43,057 nucleotides of DNA. It comes from Pseudoruminococcus_B sp937901805. Lineage in GTDB: Bacteria; Bacillota; Clostridia; Oscillospirales; Ruminococcaceae. Every line of letters begins with the position of its first letter. The stretch's first letter is position 1. A program made the position numbers and the translations under genes. This document shows positions 7,522 to 15,626 of this stretch, piece by piece. The stretch is from positions 1 through 43,057 of the forward strand of contig CAUWNS010000015.1 of assembly GCA_963560245.1 (NCBI GenBank). The letters run 5' to 3'. A model generated the notes under the pieces. The model worked only from the letters and a program-made list of their open reading frames with translations, did no database searches and was not told the DNA's origin.

Positions 7522-8583
7522 CTATGCAAATGCAATTTCCCTGCCCTGTTCAGAGGAATCATAAACTGCCTGCATGATTTTTGAAGTAATAACAGCATTA
7601 TCAATATGAGACGGCAGGCGTTCGCCTGTACGAATGCAGCGCAAGAAAGAATCAATCTCCTTCTGGAACATGGGTTCCATATTGTACTTGGGAATCACAG
7701 TACACAGGGTACCGTGCTCCACACGGTATATTTTAAAATCTTTCCCGTAAATCAGGCGGATACCGGCTTTATCTCCCAAAAAGTCAATATAGGTTTCCCT
7801 TTCATCAATATTCTGCGCCCATGCTCCGTTGAGGGAAAACGTCGGTCCCTCTGTCCGGATAAAAGCAGAGACAAAATCTTCGACGTCGCAGGTACCGTCC
7901 AGTACCGGAGGACCCGCCCACATTTTTGTAAATGTGTAATCCGATATGCTCTTTCCAAGCTTACAGTATGCCTGGCCGGATACCGTTTTCGGCTGTGGAT
8001 CCCCTAAGCAGTACATGACCAGATCCAGATAGTGGACGCCCCAGTCAATCAGTACTCCGCCCCCGGCAATCGCCTTTGTTGTAAATGCGCCCCCGATTCC
8101 CGGAATGGATCGGTGTTCACGAAAACTGATGACCACATGATAGATTTCTCCCAATTCCCCTGCATCAATCATTCCTTTAATCAGGTTGACGCTCGTATTA
8201 AACCGGTTGACCACCCCAATATTGAGCACCTTTCCGGTTTCGTGCTGGACTCGCTGCATTTCAAGCGCTTCCTCATATGTACGAGCCGCTGGTTTTTCAC
8301 TCAGCACATGTTTCCCAGCACGCAGAAAATCGGTAGCAATCTGCATATGGACGTTGTTCGGCGTGCAGACGGATACCGCTTCAATTTCCGGGTCGCGCAG
8401 GATCTCATGGTAATCAACCACTGCGGTTCCGCATCCGTACTGCTCCACAGCACGCTGTGCACGCTCCGGGATGATATCGCAGAAATATTTAATCTCCGCC
8501 TCCTGATTAGCCATATAAGCAGGGATATGCGCGGAATTGGCAATGGTACCGCATCCAATAACAGCTACTTTTATCTTTGACAT
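7522..8583 (-). CDS. Gfo/Idh/MocA-family oxidoreductase
   Basis: A 353-residue NAD(P)-dependent dehydrogenase. A canonical dinucleotide loop (VAVIGCGTIANSAH) lies at about residues 6-19, and the EKP signature at 96-98 (LSEKPAA). The substrate-domain helix is GGGVLIDWGVHYLDLV, with the conserved Asp/His pattern seen in inositol and sugar dehydrogenases. The AAGGGG site upstream supports the ATG at 8583. It is a single-gene minus-strand unit with its own promoter at 8616-8644 and is longer than the paralogue at 3315-4289. A cyclitol or sugar substrate is likely from the family, but no neighbouring catabolic genes narrow it down. Confidence 0.9.
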   Translation of the reverse strand: MSKIKVAVIGCGTIANSAHIPAYMANQEAEIKYFCDIIPERAQRAVEQYGCGTAVVDYHEILRDPEIEAVSVCTPNNVHMQIATDFLRAGKHVLSEKPAARTYEEALEMQRVQHETGKVLNIGVVNRFNTSVNLIKGMIDAGELGEIYHVVISFREHRSIPGIGGAFTTKAIAGGGVLIDWGVHYLDLVMYCLGDPQPKTVSGQAYCKLGKSISDYTFTKMWAGPPVLDGTCDVEDFVSAFIRTEGPTFSLNGAWAQNIDERETYIDFLGDKAGIRLIYGKDFKIYRVEHGTLCTVIPKYNMEPMFQKEIDSFLRCIRTGERLPSHIDNAVITSKIMQAVYDSSEQGREIAFA

Positions 8584-8615
8584 CTGACGACCCCTTTTCC
8601 ATTCATATTTGTTTC

Positions 8616-8644
8616 ATCATAGCAAGTAGACCTGGAAAACTCAA
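8616..8644 (-). promoter_or_regulatory. Sigma-A promoter of the oxidoreductase
   Basis: On the minus strand, TTGAGT (8639-8644), a 17-base spacer and TATGAT (8616-8621), about 33 bases before the ATG. Confidence 0.55.
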
Positions 8645-8739
8645 GACGTAAACTGTTTAAAAGGGCATGTTGGTTCTTATCTGTTTTACACAAAATAAAA
8701 TCACTAATGAAAATTATTTTTCCTTTTTCAAAAAATTTA

Positions 8740-8748
8740 TGTTATACT
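8740..8748 (+). promoter_or_regulatory. Extended -10 promoter of the lipoprotein gene
   Basis: TGTTATACT is an extended -10 with a weak TTCCTT -35 at 17 bases. The start site would be near 8755. Confidence 0.45.
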
Positions 8749-8795
8749 GTTTTTAACAAATTATTTGGCGGAACGATATCCAAGGAGGGATTATC

Positions 8796-9230
8796 ATGCG
8801 CAAGATCGCCATGCTGCTTTTAACAATCCTGCTCAGTATTGGATTTGCCGGCTGCGCAGAAAAAACCGTCATTTCTCTTCCCTTTGATATTACAGAGATA
8901 AATCACGTCGAAATGTACCGCTACATTGTGCCCAGTTCCGCTGAAAAGAAAATTGTCACAGAATCTGATGACATCGCGCAGCTTTACGCAGCATTTTCAG
9001 ATTTGGAGATCTGTCAACGAACAATCGAACCCACTGCCGGGAGCCCTGTAACCATCTTCCTGTTTCATCTTTCAGACGGCGCAAATTATAAAATTACTTA
9101 TTGTGAAGACGGAATCTTGAAATTCCCTGCGGAACAGCTTGACGGCTGTACGTCCGTCTGTATAGGAATTTTTTGGGAAAAATTACAAAAATACGAACCC
9201 GTTTCTATCAAAGAAAGCGAACTGCCATAA
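8796..9230 (+). CDS. Small lipoprotein of unknown function
   Basis: A 144-residue exported lipoprotein. It has a basic start (MRK), a hydrophobic stretch and a lipobox ending in Cys20 (GFAGC), so it is expected to be lipid-anchored on the outer face of the membrane. The mature part is short and mixed alpha/beta. It begins with an ITEINHVEMYRY strand and includes ESDDIAQLYAAFSDLEI, a pattern seen in small clostridial lipoproteins of unknown role. AAGGAGGG at about 8780-8787 supports the start. A transglutaminase-like gene lies 227 bases downstream on the same strand with no terminator between, so they may share a transcript. The 227-base gap holds no convincing gene. Confidence 0.8.
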   Translation: MRKIAMLLLTILLSIGFAGCAEKTVISLPFDITEINHVEMYRYIVPSSAEKKIVTESDDIAQLYAAFSDLEICQRTIEPTAGSPVTIFLFHLSDGANYKITYCEDGILKFPAEQLDGCTSVCIGIFWEKLQKYEPVSIKESELP

Positions 9231-9457
9231 CGAAAATCATTTCCAGTTATCGGTCATCCAGCCGCGAATGGAGACCGCTTTTACCTAATTTCACAAGTAA
9301 CAGGCGGCATGGAACGGCGTTCGTCCACTGCAACACCATAAGAAAGAAGGAAAAAACATGTTTTTTTACGCTGGCTTTAAACCGTTTGCTCCTACATCTT
9401 CTGTAAAGACAAGGTTCTTCATTCAACAATCCGACATACCAAAAGGAGCATTCTTCA

Positions 9458-10303
9458 ATGAAAATTTCTACTCTTTCTCTTTTACGGCAAAATCAAGATT
9501 TTGCACGTTCGACCGCAGCCCCGATTCTTTATCGCCGCAGCCCCGCTGCTTCACAGGAGCTCCTGTCCCGCTATCCGCTTGAAAAAATTGCCGGGACTGG
9601 AGATAATCTTTCTAAAGCCATTCATGTGATGGAATGGCTTTCCCAAGGAATCCGGCACGACGGCGCCTATGGAAACGGAGATCGCCAGGAAGCTCTGACC
9701 CTGCTGTCCACATACTATGGAAAAGAAAAGGGGATTAACTGTCTGGCTTTGTCCATCATCTTGTCAGAGTGCTGTCTGGCCTTATTCATCCCAGCCCGCG
9801 TAGTCTATATGATGCCCTATGAGACGGATGACACAGACAATCATGTTGTAACGGAAATTTATTGGAACACCCAAAAACGCTGGGTGATGCTGGATCCAAC
9901 CTACTGCTGCTTTACATCCGATCAGGCAGGCACGCCTCTTTCCCTGCTAAAAATCCGAAGCTGCCTGTGCAACGGCCGGGACATCCGTTTTTCTGAAAGT
10001 ATCTGCTACAACGGGGAACGATCGCTGGATCTGGAGGATATCCGGCAGTATTATATTAAAAACCTCTTTTTTCTCCGCTGCCGCTCGATTCAGGAATTTG
10101 GCAGTCATCTTCACTATGGGGATGTGGTTGAAATCGCCCCAAATGGATTTGACGTCCACAGCCGGATGGTGGAGAACCTCCGGTATCGGATTGCCGCGTT
10201 CGGTTCCTTCCCAATCTTAGAAGAATGGCTTGCCCATGAATTGCAGCTGCAAAATCGTTTTCTCTCCCCTGTACGGTTTTATCAAAACGGAACGATTGCA
10301 TAA
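9458..10303 (+). CDS. Transglutaminase-like (papain-fold) domain protein
   Basis: A 281-residue protein with the transglutaminase-like Cys-His-Asp triad: Cys95 (GINCLALS), His129 (DNHVVTEIYW) and Asp146 (WVMLDPTY). The spacing is normal for bacterial members, which act as proteases or amidases rather than cross-linkers. There is no signal peptide, so it is probably cytosolic. The ATG at 9458 has an AGGAG site; a TTG- or ATG-started frame at 9358 overlaps it out of frame and was discounted. The stop is followed within 8 bases by the hairpin at 10311-10338, which looks like the end of an IS200-type element. The gene's terminator therefore seems to be supplied by the inserted element (inference). 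The target is unknown. Confidence 0.8.
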   Translation: MKISTLSLLRQNQDFARSTAAPILYRRSPAASQELLSRYPLEKIAGTGDNLSKAIHVMEWLSQGIRHDGAYGNGDRQEALTLLSTYYGKEKGINCLALSIILSECCLALFIPARVVYMMPYETDDTDNHVVTEIYWNTQKRWVMLDPTYCCFTSDQAGTPLSLLKIRSCLCNGRDIRFSESICYNGERSLDLEDIRQYYIKNLFFLRCRSIQEFGSHLHYGDVVEIAPNGFDVHSRMVENLRYRIAAFGSFPILEEWLAHELQLQNRFLSPVRFYQNGTIA

Positions 10304-10310
10304 TAAATAA

Positions 10311-10338
10311 AAAACCTCCGGCTTCGCCGGGGGTTTTT
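10311..10338 (+). terminator. Hairpin: terminator of the transglutaminase-like gene and probable IS right end
   Basis: AACCTCCGGC, a TTC loop and GCCGGGGGTT, followed by T5. GC-rich hairpins of this kind are typical subterminal structures of IS200/IS605 right ends. Here it also works as a terminator. Confidence 0.7.
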
Positions 10339-10429
10339 CATATGCGGGCAAAGCCCTATAATCCTAGCAGGCACGTCAAACGTGTAATACGGTCTGCCAG
10401 CTTGCGCAAGGACTATTACTTGCCCCCGT

Positions 10430-10788
10430 AAAAACGGGCCGAGTTCACTCATCGTAAGTTGTTCGCCCAGCTGCTCCTCTTCCAGCTGGTTCTTGATGTA
10501 CTCCGCAATTCGGCTTTCGTTCTTTCCTCCCGTATCCACATAGTACCCTCTGCACCAGAACTCTCTGCTCCGATACCTGTATTTGAGCTCAACGAATTGC
10601 TCATACAGCATTGCGCTGCCTTGCCTTTCAGATACCCCATGAAACTCGACACTGACCGCTTCGGCGGTATCTCAACCAGCATATGGTCTGGGCATACTTC
10701 TGCTTCAACTATTCTCACCCCTTTCCATTCGCATAGTTGTCTCATTATCTTTCCTATGCAATAAACTATTCATGTCATTCAGGCTCAT
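10430..10788 (-). pseudogene. IS200-type transposase TnpA, multiply disrupted
   Basis: Fragments of an IS200-type Y1 transposase lie in two frames. It starts at 10788 (MSLND, with AAAGGAGG upstream), but roughly 27 codons are missing before IMRQLCEWKGVRIVEA. The HUH site reads CPDHMLVEI instead of the usual DHIHML, so six bases and one metal-binding His are lost (10680-10685). A one-base insertion near 10612-10618 shifts the frame. The remainder is MLYEQF, REFWCRGYYVDT and AEYIKNQ, with the catalytic Tyr codon at 10498-10500. The element cannot be active as written. The C-terminal boundary is uncertain because the shifted frame runs on to 10282. Confidence 0.85.
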
Positions 10789-10890
10789 TCTGAATGTCCT
10801 CCTTTTGCTTTTTTGGTGCATTTGGCAGACCGCATCTTCATGATAGCAAAAGGAGTTTTTATTTCTTCCTCTTCGCTTAAGTTCTTTTGA

Positions 10891-10911
10891 ACCACTCGCT
10901 AGGCGAGTGGT
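10891..10911. repeat. Perfect hairpin, probable IS left-end structure
   Basis: ACCACTCGC-TAG-GCGAGTGGT, followed by TTTT. It lies about 100 bases upstream of the tnpA start, where IS200-type elements carry a left-end hairpin that can also stop transcription entering the element. Confidence 0.6.
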
Positions 10912-10920
10912 TTTCCGTAT

Positions 10921-10957
10921 ACAAAAACCCCCTCTTTCTTTTAAAAGGAGGGGGTTC
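10921..10957 (-). terminator. Terminator of the YtrA/ABC operon
   Basis: The minus strand reads AACCCCCTCC...GAGGGGGTT then TTTTTGT. The plus strand has the weaker TTCTCTTT. It is 28 bases beyond the end of the restored permease frame. Confidence 0.8.
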
Positions 10958-10984
10958 TCTTTCCTGTCCCAAGCCGTTTGCTTG

Positions 10985-11619
10985 CTAAAACTGCTTTTTT
11001 TGAAAAATCCGGATGGAAACCAGGCAGGATACTATCATAAATACAAATCCCGCCAACGGGGAGACGCTGAACAAAGTGAAAATTGTCCGCTCACTGATGG
11101 ACAACTCCCATTCCATATCCCCTGACAAAAGAAAGATCAGCAGGGCCGGGGACACATTCCAATCAAAATAATCAGTATTCTTGCTTTTTCCGCTCCAAAT
11201 TTGTAGACCAGAGGGATCATCAGGGAAACGATGACCATCCCAAGCGCTGTACAGAGCAAAGTAGACGCTACACTTTCTACCATATCCGTGTTTTCCGGAA
11301 ACACAAAACGGAAAATCAGGTTGAGTACGGCAACAATCCCCATGCCAATCCCCAGAATGCAGCAGGACAAAAGATATTTTTCTATAACCTGTACCTTCCG
11401 GGATACAGGAAGCGTGATAGAATATTCCGAAAAATGCGACATATCGTCGTAACTGATGGTGTTCACCGTCATCATCAGCCCCATAATCAGAATCACTCCC
11501 GCTGCAAAAGCTACTGTTTTCATGGAAATGGAGACAACCAGAAAGAAACCGGCCATCACAAGCAGAATCTTTCCATAATTGCTGAGCAGACGAAAATCCT
11601 TTTTCAGCAGTCCAATCAT
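10985..11619 (-). pseudogene. ABC-2 type transporter permease, single-base frameshift
   Basis: This encodes the membrane subunit of the transporter whose ATPase lies upstream. The first frame gives 155 residues with several hydrophobic helices (for example VMAGFFLVVSISM, AAGVILIMGLMMTV and LLSCCILGIGMGIVAVL). It then runs into CPRPC and a TGA at 11137-11139. Re-reading one base back at 11155 restores about 56 more residues in the adjacent frame (VSPALLIFLLSGDMEWE, then LAGFVFMIVSCLVSIRIF) up to TAG at 10985-10987. The total of about 211 residues fits the ABC-2 permease family of YtrA operons. One base has therefore been lost near 11154. The start overlaps the ATPase stop by four bases. This is either a recent null mutation or a sequence error. 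Confidence 0.85.
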
Positions 11620-12470
11620 ACCAATTCCCCTTTCACATAAAACAGCATAATATCTTCCAGCGTGGGGCGTTCTGCCAGCAGATCCCGATACCGGTTTGCA
11701 CGCTCTGTTTTTACTAAAAATTCACAGCCAAACTCGTTTTCCCGGCGGCGGATAATATCTTCCCGCATCAGTTTCGGCGCCTGTGCTCTGGTACACTTGA
11801 GAATCCGGTAATCTTCCAGCATACAGTCTTTTTCTTCGGACAATACAATTCTCCCTTTATGGATAAAGGTAATATAATCCGCAATTTTTTCCAGATCGCT
11901 GGTAATGTGGGAAGACATGAGGATTGAATGTTCTTCGTCCTGAATCAAATCGAAAAAGACGTCCAAAATTTCATCCCGGACAATGGGATCCAACCCGCTG
12001 GTGGCTTCGTCTAAAATTAGCAGCTTCGGATGATGAGCAACTGCCGCTGCAATGGACAGTTTCATCTTCATCCCACGGGAAAACTCCTTAAATAGTTTGC
12101 GGGATGGAATCTGGAACTGATAGAGATACTTTTCAAACAAAGTACGATCCCAATTACGATAGATTGCTTCCATCATGGCTGAAATATCGACCGCACGCAT
12201 GGGATCGTGGAAATTGCTCCCGTCAAACACGACGCCGATTTCCTGTTTTGCATCCAGCATATCTCCCTGCTGTTCTTTTCCAAAAAGTCGAATACTTCCG
12301 GAGTCTTTTTGAATCATCCCCAAAACAGATTTTATTACCGTTGTTTTTCCCGCTCCGTTTTCCCCAATAAATCCCATTACGCTTCCCCTTGGCAGGGAAA
12401 AAGAGACGTCCTGCAGGGCAAAGCTGCCGTAGGATTTACACAAATGCTCCACTTGAAGGCTGTATTCCAT
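11616..12470 (-). CDS. ABC transporter ATP-binding protein (YtrB type)
   Basis: A 284-residue ATPase of an ABC exporter. Walker A is GENGAGKT at 36-43, the signature SRGMK lies around 131-135, Walker B is LLILDEA at about 150-156, and the H-loop His188 is in MSSHIT. The signature serine is in SRG rather than SGG, as is common in ABC-2 exporters. The C-terminal ~80 residues are the variable regulatory part. It lies between a YtrA-type repressor (one-base overlap) and the permease (four-base overlap), i.e. a three-gene self-regulated operon. In Bacillus the homologous ytr operon responds to cell-wall antibiotics. The substrate here is unknown. Confidence 0.92.
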   Translation of the reverse strand: MEYSLQVEHLCKSYGSFALQDVSFSLPRGSVMGFIGENGAGKTTVIKSVLGMIQKDSGSIRLFGKEQQGDMLDAKQEIGVVFDGSNFHDPMRAVDISAMMEAIYRNWDRTLFEKYLYQFQIPSRKLFKEFSRGMKMKLSIAAAVAHHPKLLILDEATSGLDPIVRDEILDVFFDLIQDEEHSILMSSHITSDLEKIADYITFIHKGRIVLSEEKDCMLEDYRILKCTRAQAPKLMREDIIRRRENEFGCEFLVKTERANRYRDLLAERPTLEDIMLFYVKGELV

Positions 12471-12847
12471 TATGAATCCTCCCCATACAGCATGGTGAGC
12501 GCCTCAATGAGTTCCTCCAGGGAGATGCCATAGGTCTTCGCAGTTTCTGCCGCCTGGGAGAGGTGCTCTTCCACCTGTCTTTGCTTCTCTTCACGGACAA
12601 GTTCCGTATTCTTTGGCGCGACAAAACTCCCTTTTCCGACAACCGAAACAAGATAGCCTTCCCGTTCCAGTTCTTCATAGGCGCGTTTTGTCGTAATAAC
12701 ACTGATACGCAGTTCCTTGGCAAGCAGGCGCATGGAAGGGAGGGCTTCCCCTTCCTGCAAAGTCCCGTTTAAAATCAGGTTTTTCACTTGGGAGACAATC
12801 TGCTCGTAAATTGGAACCCCGCTGGCATTGCTGATAAAAATATCCAC
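12470..12847 (-). CDS. GntR-family repressor, YtrA subfamily
   Basis: A 125-residue regulator. The N-terminal GntR winged helix has the pattern PIYEQIVSQVKNLIL-x-GTL, then LPSMRLLAKELRIS and TTKRAYEELEREGYL (about residues 10-75). A short helical dimerisation tail follows instead of a ligand domain, which is the YtrA subfamily hallmark. It is the first gene of the ABC transporter operon and overlaps the ATPase by one base. A 29-bp palindrome overlaps its -10 box, strongly suggesting autorepression. The inducing signal is unknown; for Bacillus YtrA it is cell-envelope antibiotic stress. Confidence 0.92.
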   Translation of the reverse strand: MDIFISNASGVPIYEQIVSQVKNLILNGTLQEGEALPSMRLLAKELRISVITTKRAYEELEREGYLVSVVGKGSFVAPKNTELVREEKQRQVEEHLSQAAETAKTYGISLEELIEALTMLYGEDS

Positions 12848-12864
12848 ACGTGTTTCCTCTTTCC

Positions 12865-12893
12865 ATATTGTATATATACTATATATACAATAT
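12865..12893. promoter_or_regulatory. 29-bp palindromic operator, probable YtrA site
   Basis: This is a perfect inverted repeat centred on the C at 12879: ATATTGTATATATA and its complement. It contains TGTA-N13-TACA, the same architecture as the Bacillus YtrA site (AGTGTA-N13-TACACT). It covers the -10 box of the operon promoter. Confidence 0.75.
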
Positions 12894-12915
12894 ATCTTTT
12901 ATATACTCTTGTCAA
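12887..12915 (-). promoter_or_regulatory. Promoter of the YtrA-type operon
   Basis: On the minus strand, a perfect TTGACA (12910-12915), a 17-base spacer and TATTGT (12887-12892). The -10 lies inside the palindrome, so repressor binding would block polymerase. Confidence 0.65.
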
Positions 12916-12965
12916 GTTCTTTTTGATAAAATTTTTCCCAGAGAATATCCGTTCTTTTCGGAATG

Positions 12966-12974
12966 TGGTACAAT
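12966..12974 (+). promoter_or_regulatory. Extended -10 promoter of the amidohydrolase gene
   Basis: TGGTACAAT is an extended -10. No convincing -35 is seen. It lies 78 bases before the start codon. Confidence 0.4.
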
Positions 12975-13052
12975 CATACTATTCTGAACTGCTTTCCATC
13001 AGCTCTTTAAAAACCGTTTAAAATATCCTGTTTTTTAAAAGGAGTAATTTCA

Positions 13053-13856
13053 ATGGTAATTGACTTCCATGTTCACGCGTTTATGGATTCACTGGCTCCC
13101 AAAGCACTGCACAACCTCAATGCGGACAGATCCAAGCCCATGTATACCAGCGCCACAGTCTCCGATACGTTAGCTAAAATGGACGAATGGGGCGTCGCCC
13201 GTTTTATCCTGCTCAGCGTAGCAACAAAACCCAGCCAGCCGCGGCATATCAACGACTGGATTTTACAGCAGCAGGAACAGCATCCTGACAAAATTATCGG
13301 GTTTGGCGCAATTCATCCAGACGCGCCGGATGCTATCGGGGAATTGTCCCGGCTGAAGTCCCTAGGGGTACCTGGTATCAAACTGCATCCAGACTTTCAA
13401 AATTTCATGATTGATGAAAAACGGCTTTTCCCCCTCTACGACGCTTGCGTCCAACTGGATATGGCAGTCCTGTTTCACTGCGGGTTTGACGCCGTCTCCC
13501 CGGATCTGATTCATGCACCACCTCATCGGGCGGCCAAAGTAACTGAACTATTCCCAAAGCTCACTATGATCTGTGCGCACTTTGGCGGTTACGATCAGTG
13601 GGAAGAGGTCTATGATGTTTTAGCCGGAAAGAACGTCTATCTGGATACCGCATACTGTGCACACAGGATGCCCCAAAAAACGGCGGAAAAAATCATCTCC
13701 AGACATGGTGCGGAAAAGATCCTGTTTGCAAGCGACTGCCCTTGGGACAGCCCGGCGGATACCATCCGGTTTATCGAACGCCTGGATATTCCGGACAGTG
13801 CAAAAGAGCTCATCTTTTCTGGAAATGCCTGTCAATTGCTGAATGTCAGGGAATAG
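13053..13856 (+). CDS. Amidohydrolase-2 family metal-dependent hydrolase
   Basis: A 267-residue TIM-barrel hydrolase or decarboxylase of the amidohydrolase-2 family. Metal site 1 is the H6-x-H8 pair in DFHVHAF. Further ligand-bearing strands are GIKLHPDF, LFHCGFD, ICAHFGG and FASDCPWDSP, the last carrying the catalytic Asp. No signal peptide is present, so it acts in the cytosol. An AAAAGGAG site supports the ATG. It precedes the serine dehydratase genes on the same strand, but these have their own promoter. Members act on cyclic or aromatic acids and amides; the substrate cannot be told here. Confidence 0.88.
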   Translation: MVIDFHVHAFMDSLAPKALHNLNADRSKPMYTSATVSDTLAKMDEWGVARFILLSVATKPSQPRHINDWILQQQEQHPDKIIGFGAIHPDAPDAIGELSRLKSLGVPGIKLHPDFQNFMIDEKRLFPLYDACVQLDMAVLFHCGFDAVSPDLIHAPPHRAAKVTELFPKLTMICAHFGGYDQWEEVYDVLAGKNVYLDTAYCAHRMPQKTAEKIISRHGAEKILFASDCPWDSPADTIRFIERLDIPDSAKELIFSGNACQLLNVRE

Positions 13857-13914
13857 ACGATTCAAATTGTATACTCAGTCCGAGAAAACCGCTTCAAAAT
13901 AATATGGATTATTA

Positions 13915-13943
13915 TTGCACTCCCACATAAGATCCGGTATGAT
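13915..13943 (+). promoter_or_regulatory. Sigma-A promoter of the sda operon
   Basis: TTGCAC (13915-13920), an exact 17-base spacer and TATGAT (13938-13943), about 50 bases before the sdaAB start. Confidence 0.65.
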
Positions 13944-13992
13944 AGAAGTATTATGTTTCCGGACAAGCCGGGAAAACGAGAGGGGTTTACAC

Positions 13993-14661
13993 ATGGAAAT
14001 CAGCATTTTTGACGTGCTCGGTCCAATTATGATTGGACCGTCCAGTTCTCATACCGCAGGCGCGGCAAAGCTTGCCTACACCGCACGGAAAATTGTCGGA
14101 AGCCCATTCCACAAGGTGGTATTCTATCTGCATGGCTCTTTTGCCAAAACCTACCGCGGACACGGGACTGACAAGGCACTGGTTGCGGGTGCGCTGGGCT
14201 TAAAACAGGACAGCGAACAACTTAGCAATTCTTTTAAACTGGCAGAACAGGAGGGACTTTCCTATTCTTTTGAGGAGGCGGAACTGGAAGGGCGGCACGA
14301 AAACACCGTAAGGATGGTATTTACTACAGACAACGGGGAAATCCATGAAGTGACCGGTTCTTCCACCGGCGGCGGAAGGATCGTTATCGTCAATATCGAT
14401 GGATGCGAAGTAGAAATCACCGGGGACAGCCCGACGCTGATTGTTACACAGTACGACAAGCGCGGCGTCATCAACGACATATCCTCTGTGCTCAATACAA
14501 ACAACATCAACATTGCTGTTATGAAACTAACCCGCCAGGGAAAAGGGGACATCGCTACCACGATTATTGAAACTGACGACGACATCCCCCCTCAGGTGGT
14601 CAAGATTATTGCCATGCTGCCCCACATTATCAGTGCACACGCCATCAGCCTGAAAGACTAA
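13993..14661 (+). CDS. sdaAB: L-serine dehydratase, beta subunit
   Basis: A 222-residue regulatory/beta subunit of the two-subunit [4Fe-4S] L-serine ammonia-lyase, which converts serine to pyruvate and ammonia in the cytosol. The family motif GPSSSHTAGA lies at 15-24. The C-terminal ACT domain begins at about residue 148 (LIVTQYDKRGVINDISSVL) and probably senses serine. The ATG at 13993 (MEISIFDVLG) follows AGAGGGG; the longer frame from 13915 would start inside the promoter. sdaAA follows 24 bases downstream. Serine breakdown to pyruvate fits an amino-acid-fermenting anaerobe. Confidence 0.96.
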   Translation: MEISIFDVLGPIMIGPSSSHTAGAAKLAYTARKIVGSPFHKVVFYLHGSFAKTYRGHGTDKALVAGALGLKQDSEQLSNSFKLAEQEGLSYSFEEAELEGRHENTVRMVFTTDNGEIHEVTGSSTGGGRIVIVNIDGCEVEITGDSPTLIVTQYDKRGVINDISSVLNTNNINIAVMKLTRQGKGDIATTIIETDDDIPPQVVKIIAMLPHIISAHAISLKD

Positions 14662-14685
14662 CGGTGGAAAGGAGCTTATCTTACA

Positions 14686-15597
14686 ATGTATCACAATGGA
14701 TCCGAACTGCTTGCCCTTGCACAGGAAAAAAACTGCAGGGTTTCTGAAATTGTACTGGAAAACGAAGCGCAGATCTCCGGGCTTTCCAAAGCGAAAATCA
14801 AAGAAAACCTACTGACCCATTACCATGTCATGCAGGCGTCCGCCACCAAAGCGCTGACAATGGAACTGCCCACGGTCGGCAACCTGATCAAAGGGGATTC
14901 CAAACGGGTATTTGACTATGCCAAGTCGGGCAATTCCCTGTGCGGAGAGCTTATCAATCTGCTGATGGCCCGCGCGCTTTCCTGCCTGGAAGTCAATGCG
15001 TCCATGGGGCGGGTCTGCGCGGCGCCAACCGCAGGCTCCTGTGGAATTCTCCCGGCGGTATTGATGACCATGGCAGAACGCCTGAACCTCTCGGACGAGG
15101 AAATTGTCCAAGGGATGCTGACTGCTTCCGGGATTGGCGCCGTCATTACACGAAACGCCACCGTCGCCGGAGCGGAGGGCGGCTGCCAGGCCGAATGCGG
15201 AGCAGCCGCTTCTATGGCCGCAGGCGCTGTCGTAGAGGCGGCCGGCGGTACTCCGGATCAGGTTTTCCATGCAGCCGCCATTGCCATCAAAAATATTATG
15301 GGGCTTGTCTGCGATCCAGTCGCCGGCCTGGTGGAATCCCCCTGTGCCAAACGCAACGCCTCCCAGGCAGTCAACGCCGTAATCTGTGCGGATCTTGCAC
15401 TTGCCGGCGTAAAAAGCGTCATTCCCTTTGACGAAGTGGTGCAGGCCATGTACAAGGTCGGGCATATGCTCCCCTATCAGCTCCGGGAAACCGCACTGGG
15501 TGGGGTGGCCGTTACCGAAACCGGACTGAAAATTGCCGAAGCCCTGCATGCAAAAAAAGCTGATTCTGTTTTGTCCCCCCAGCGAGTATACTGGTAA
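14686..15597 (+). CDS. sdaAA: L-serine dehydratase, alpha subunit
   Basis: A 303-residue catalytic subunit of the iron-sulfur L-serine dehydratase. Motifs include the glycine-rich APTAGSCGILPA loop, the cysteines in GGCQAECGAAASM, and GLVCDPVAGLVESPC, which supply iron-sulfur ligands. The AAAGGAG site lies 13 bases before the ATG, a little far but the best start. It is co-transcribed with sdaAB. It needs Fe-S assembly and is oxygen-sensitive, consistent with strict anaerobiosis. A small gene follows 29 bases downstream. Confidence 0.96.
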   Translation: MYHNGSELLALAQEKNCRVSEIVLENEAQISGLSKAKIKENLLTHYHVMQASATKALTMELPTVGNLIKGDSKRVFDYAKSGNSLCGELINLLMARALSCLEVNASMGRVCAAPTAGSCGILPAVLMTMAERLNLSDEEIVQGMLTASGIGAVITRNATVAGAEGGCQAECGAAASMAAGAVVEAAGGTPDQVFHAAAIAIKNIMGLVCDPVAGLVESPCAKRNASQAVNAVICADLALAGVKSVIPFDEVVQAMYKVGHMLPYQLRETALGGVAVTETGLKIAEALHAKKADSVLSPQRVYW

Positions 15598-15626
15598 TAT
15601 CCTATTCTTTTTCGGGGGAATCCACT

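Larger units (their letters stand above)
10311..10915 (-). mobile_element. Degenerate IS200/IS605-family element
   Basis: A stretch of about 600 bases bounded by a GC-rich hairpin at each side (10311-10338 and 10891-10911), with a broken single-domain Y1 transposase between them on the minus strand. Subterminal hairpins and absence of terminal inverted repeats fit the IS200/IS605 family. Exact ends are not determined because no empty-site comparison is available. No tnpB is present. Confidence 0.75.

Noticed and set aside
9358..9582. 74-codon plus-strand frame with an AAGAAGG site
   Set aside because: It overlaps the transglutaminase-like gene out of frame by over 120 bases and has no recognisable pattern. 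The 9458 gene has a better site and a catalytic triad.
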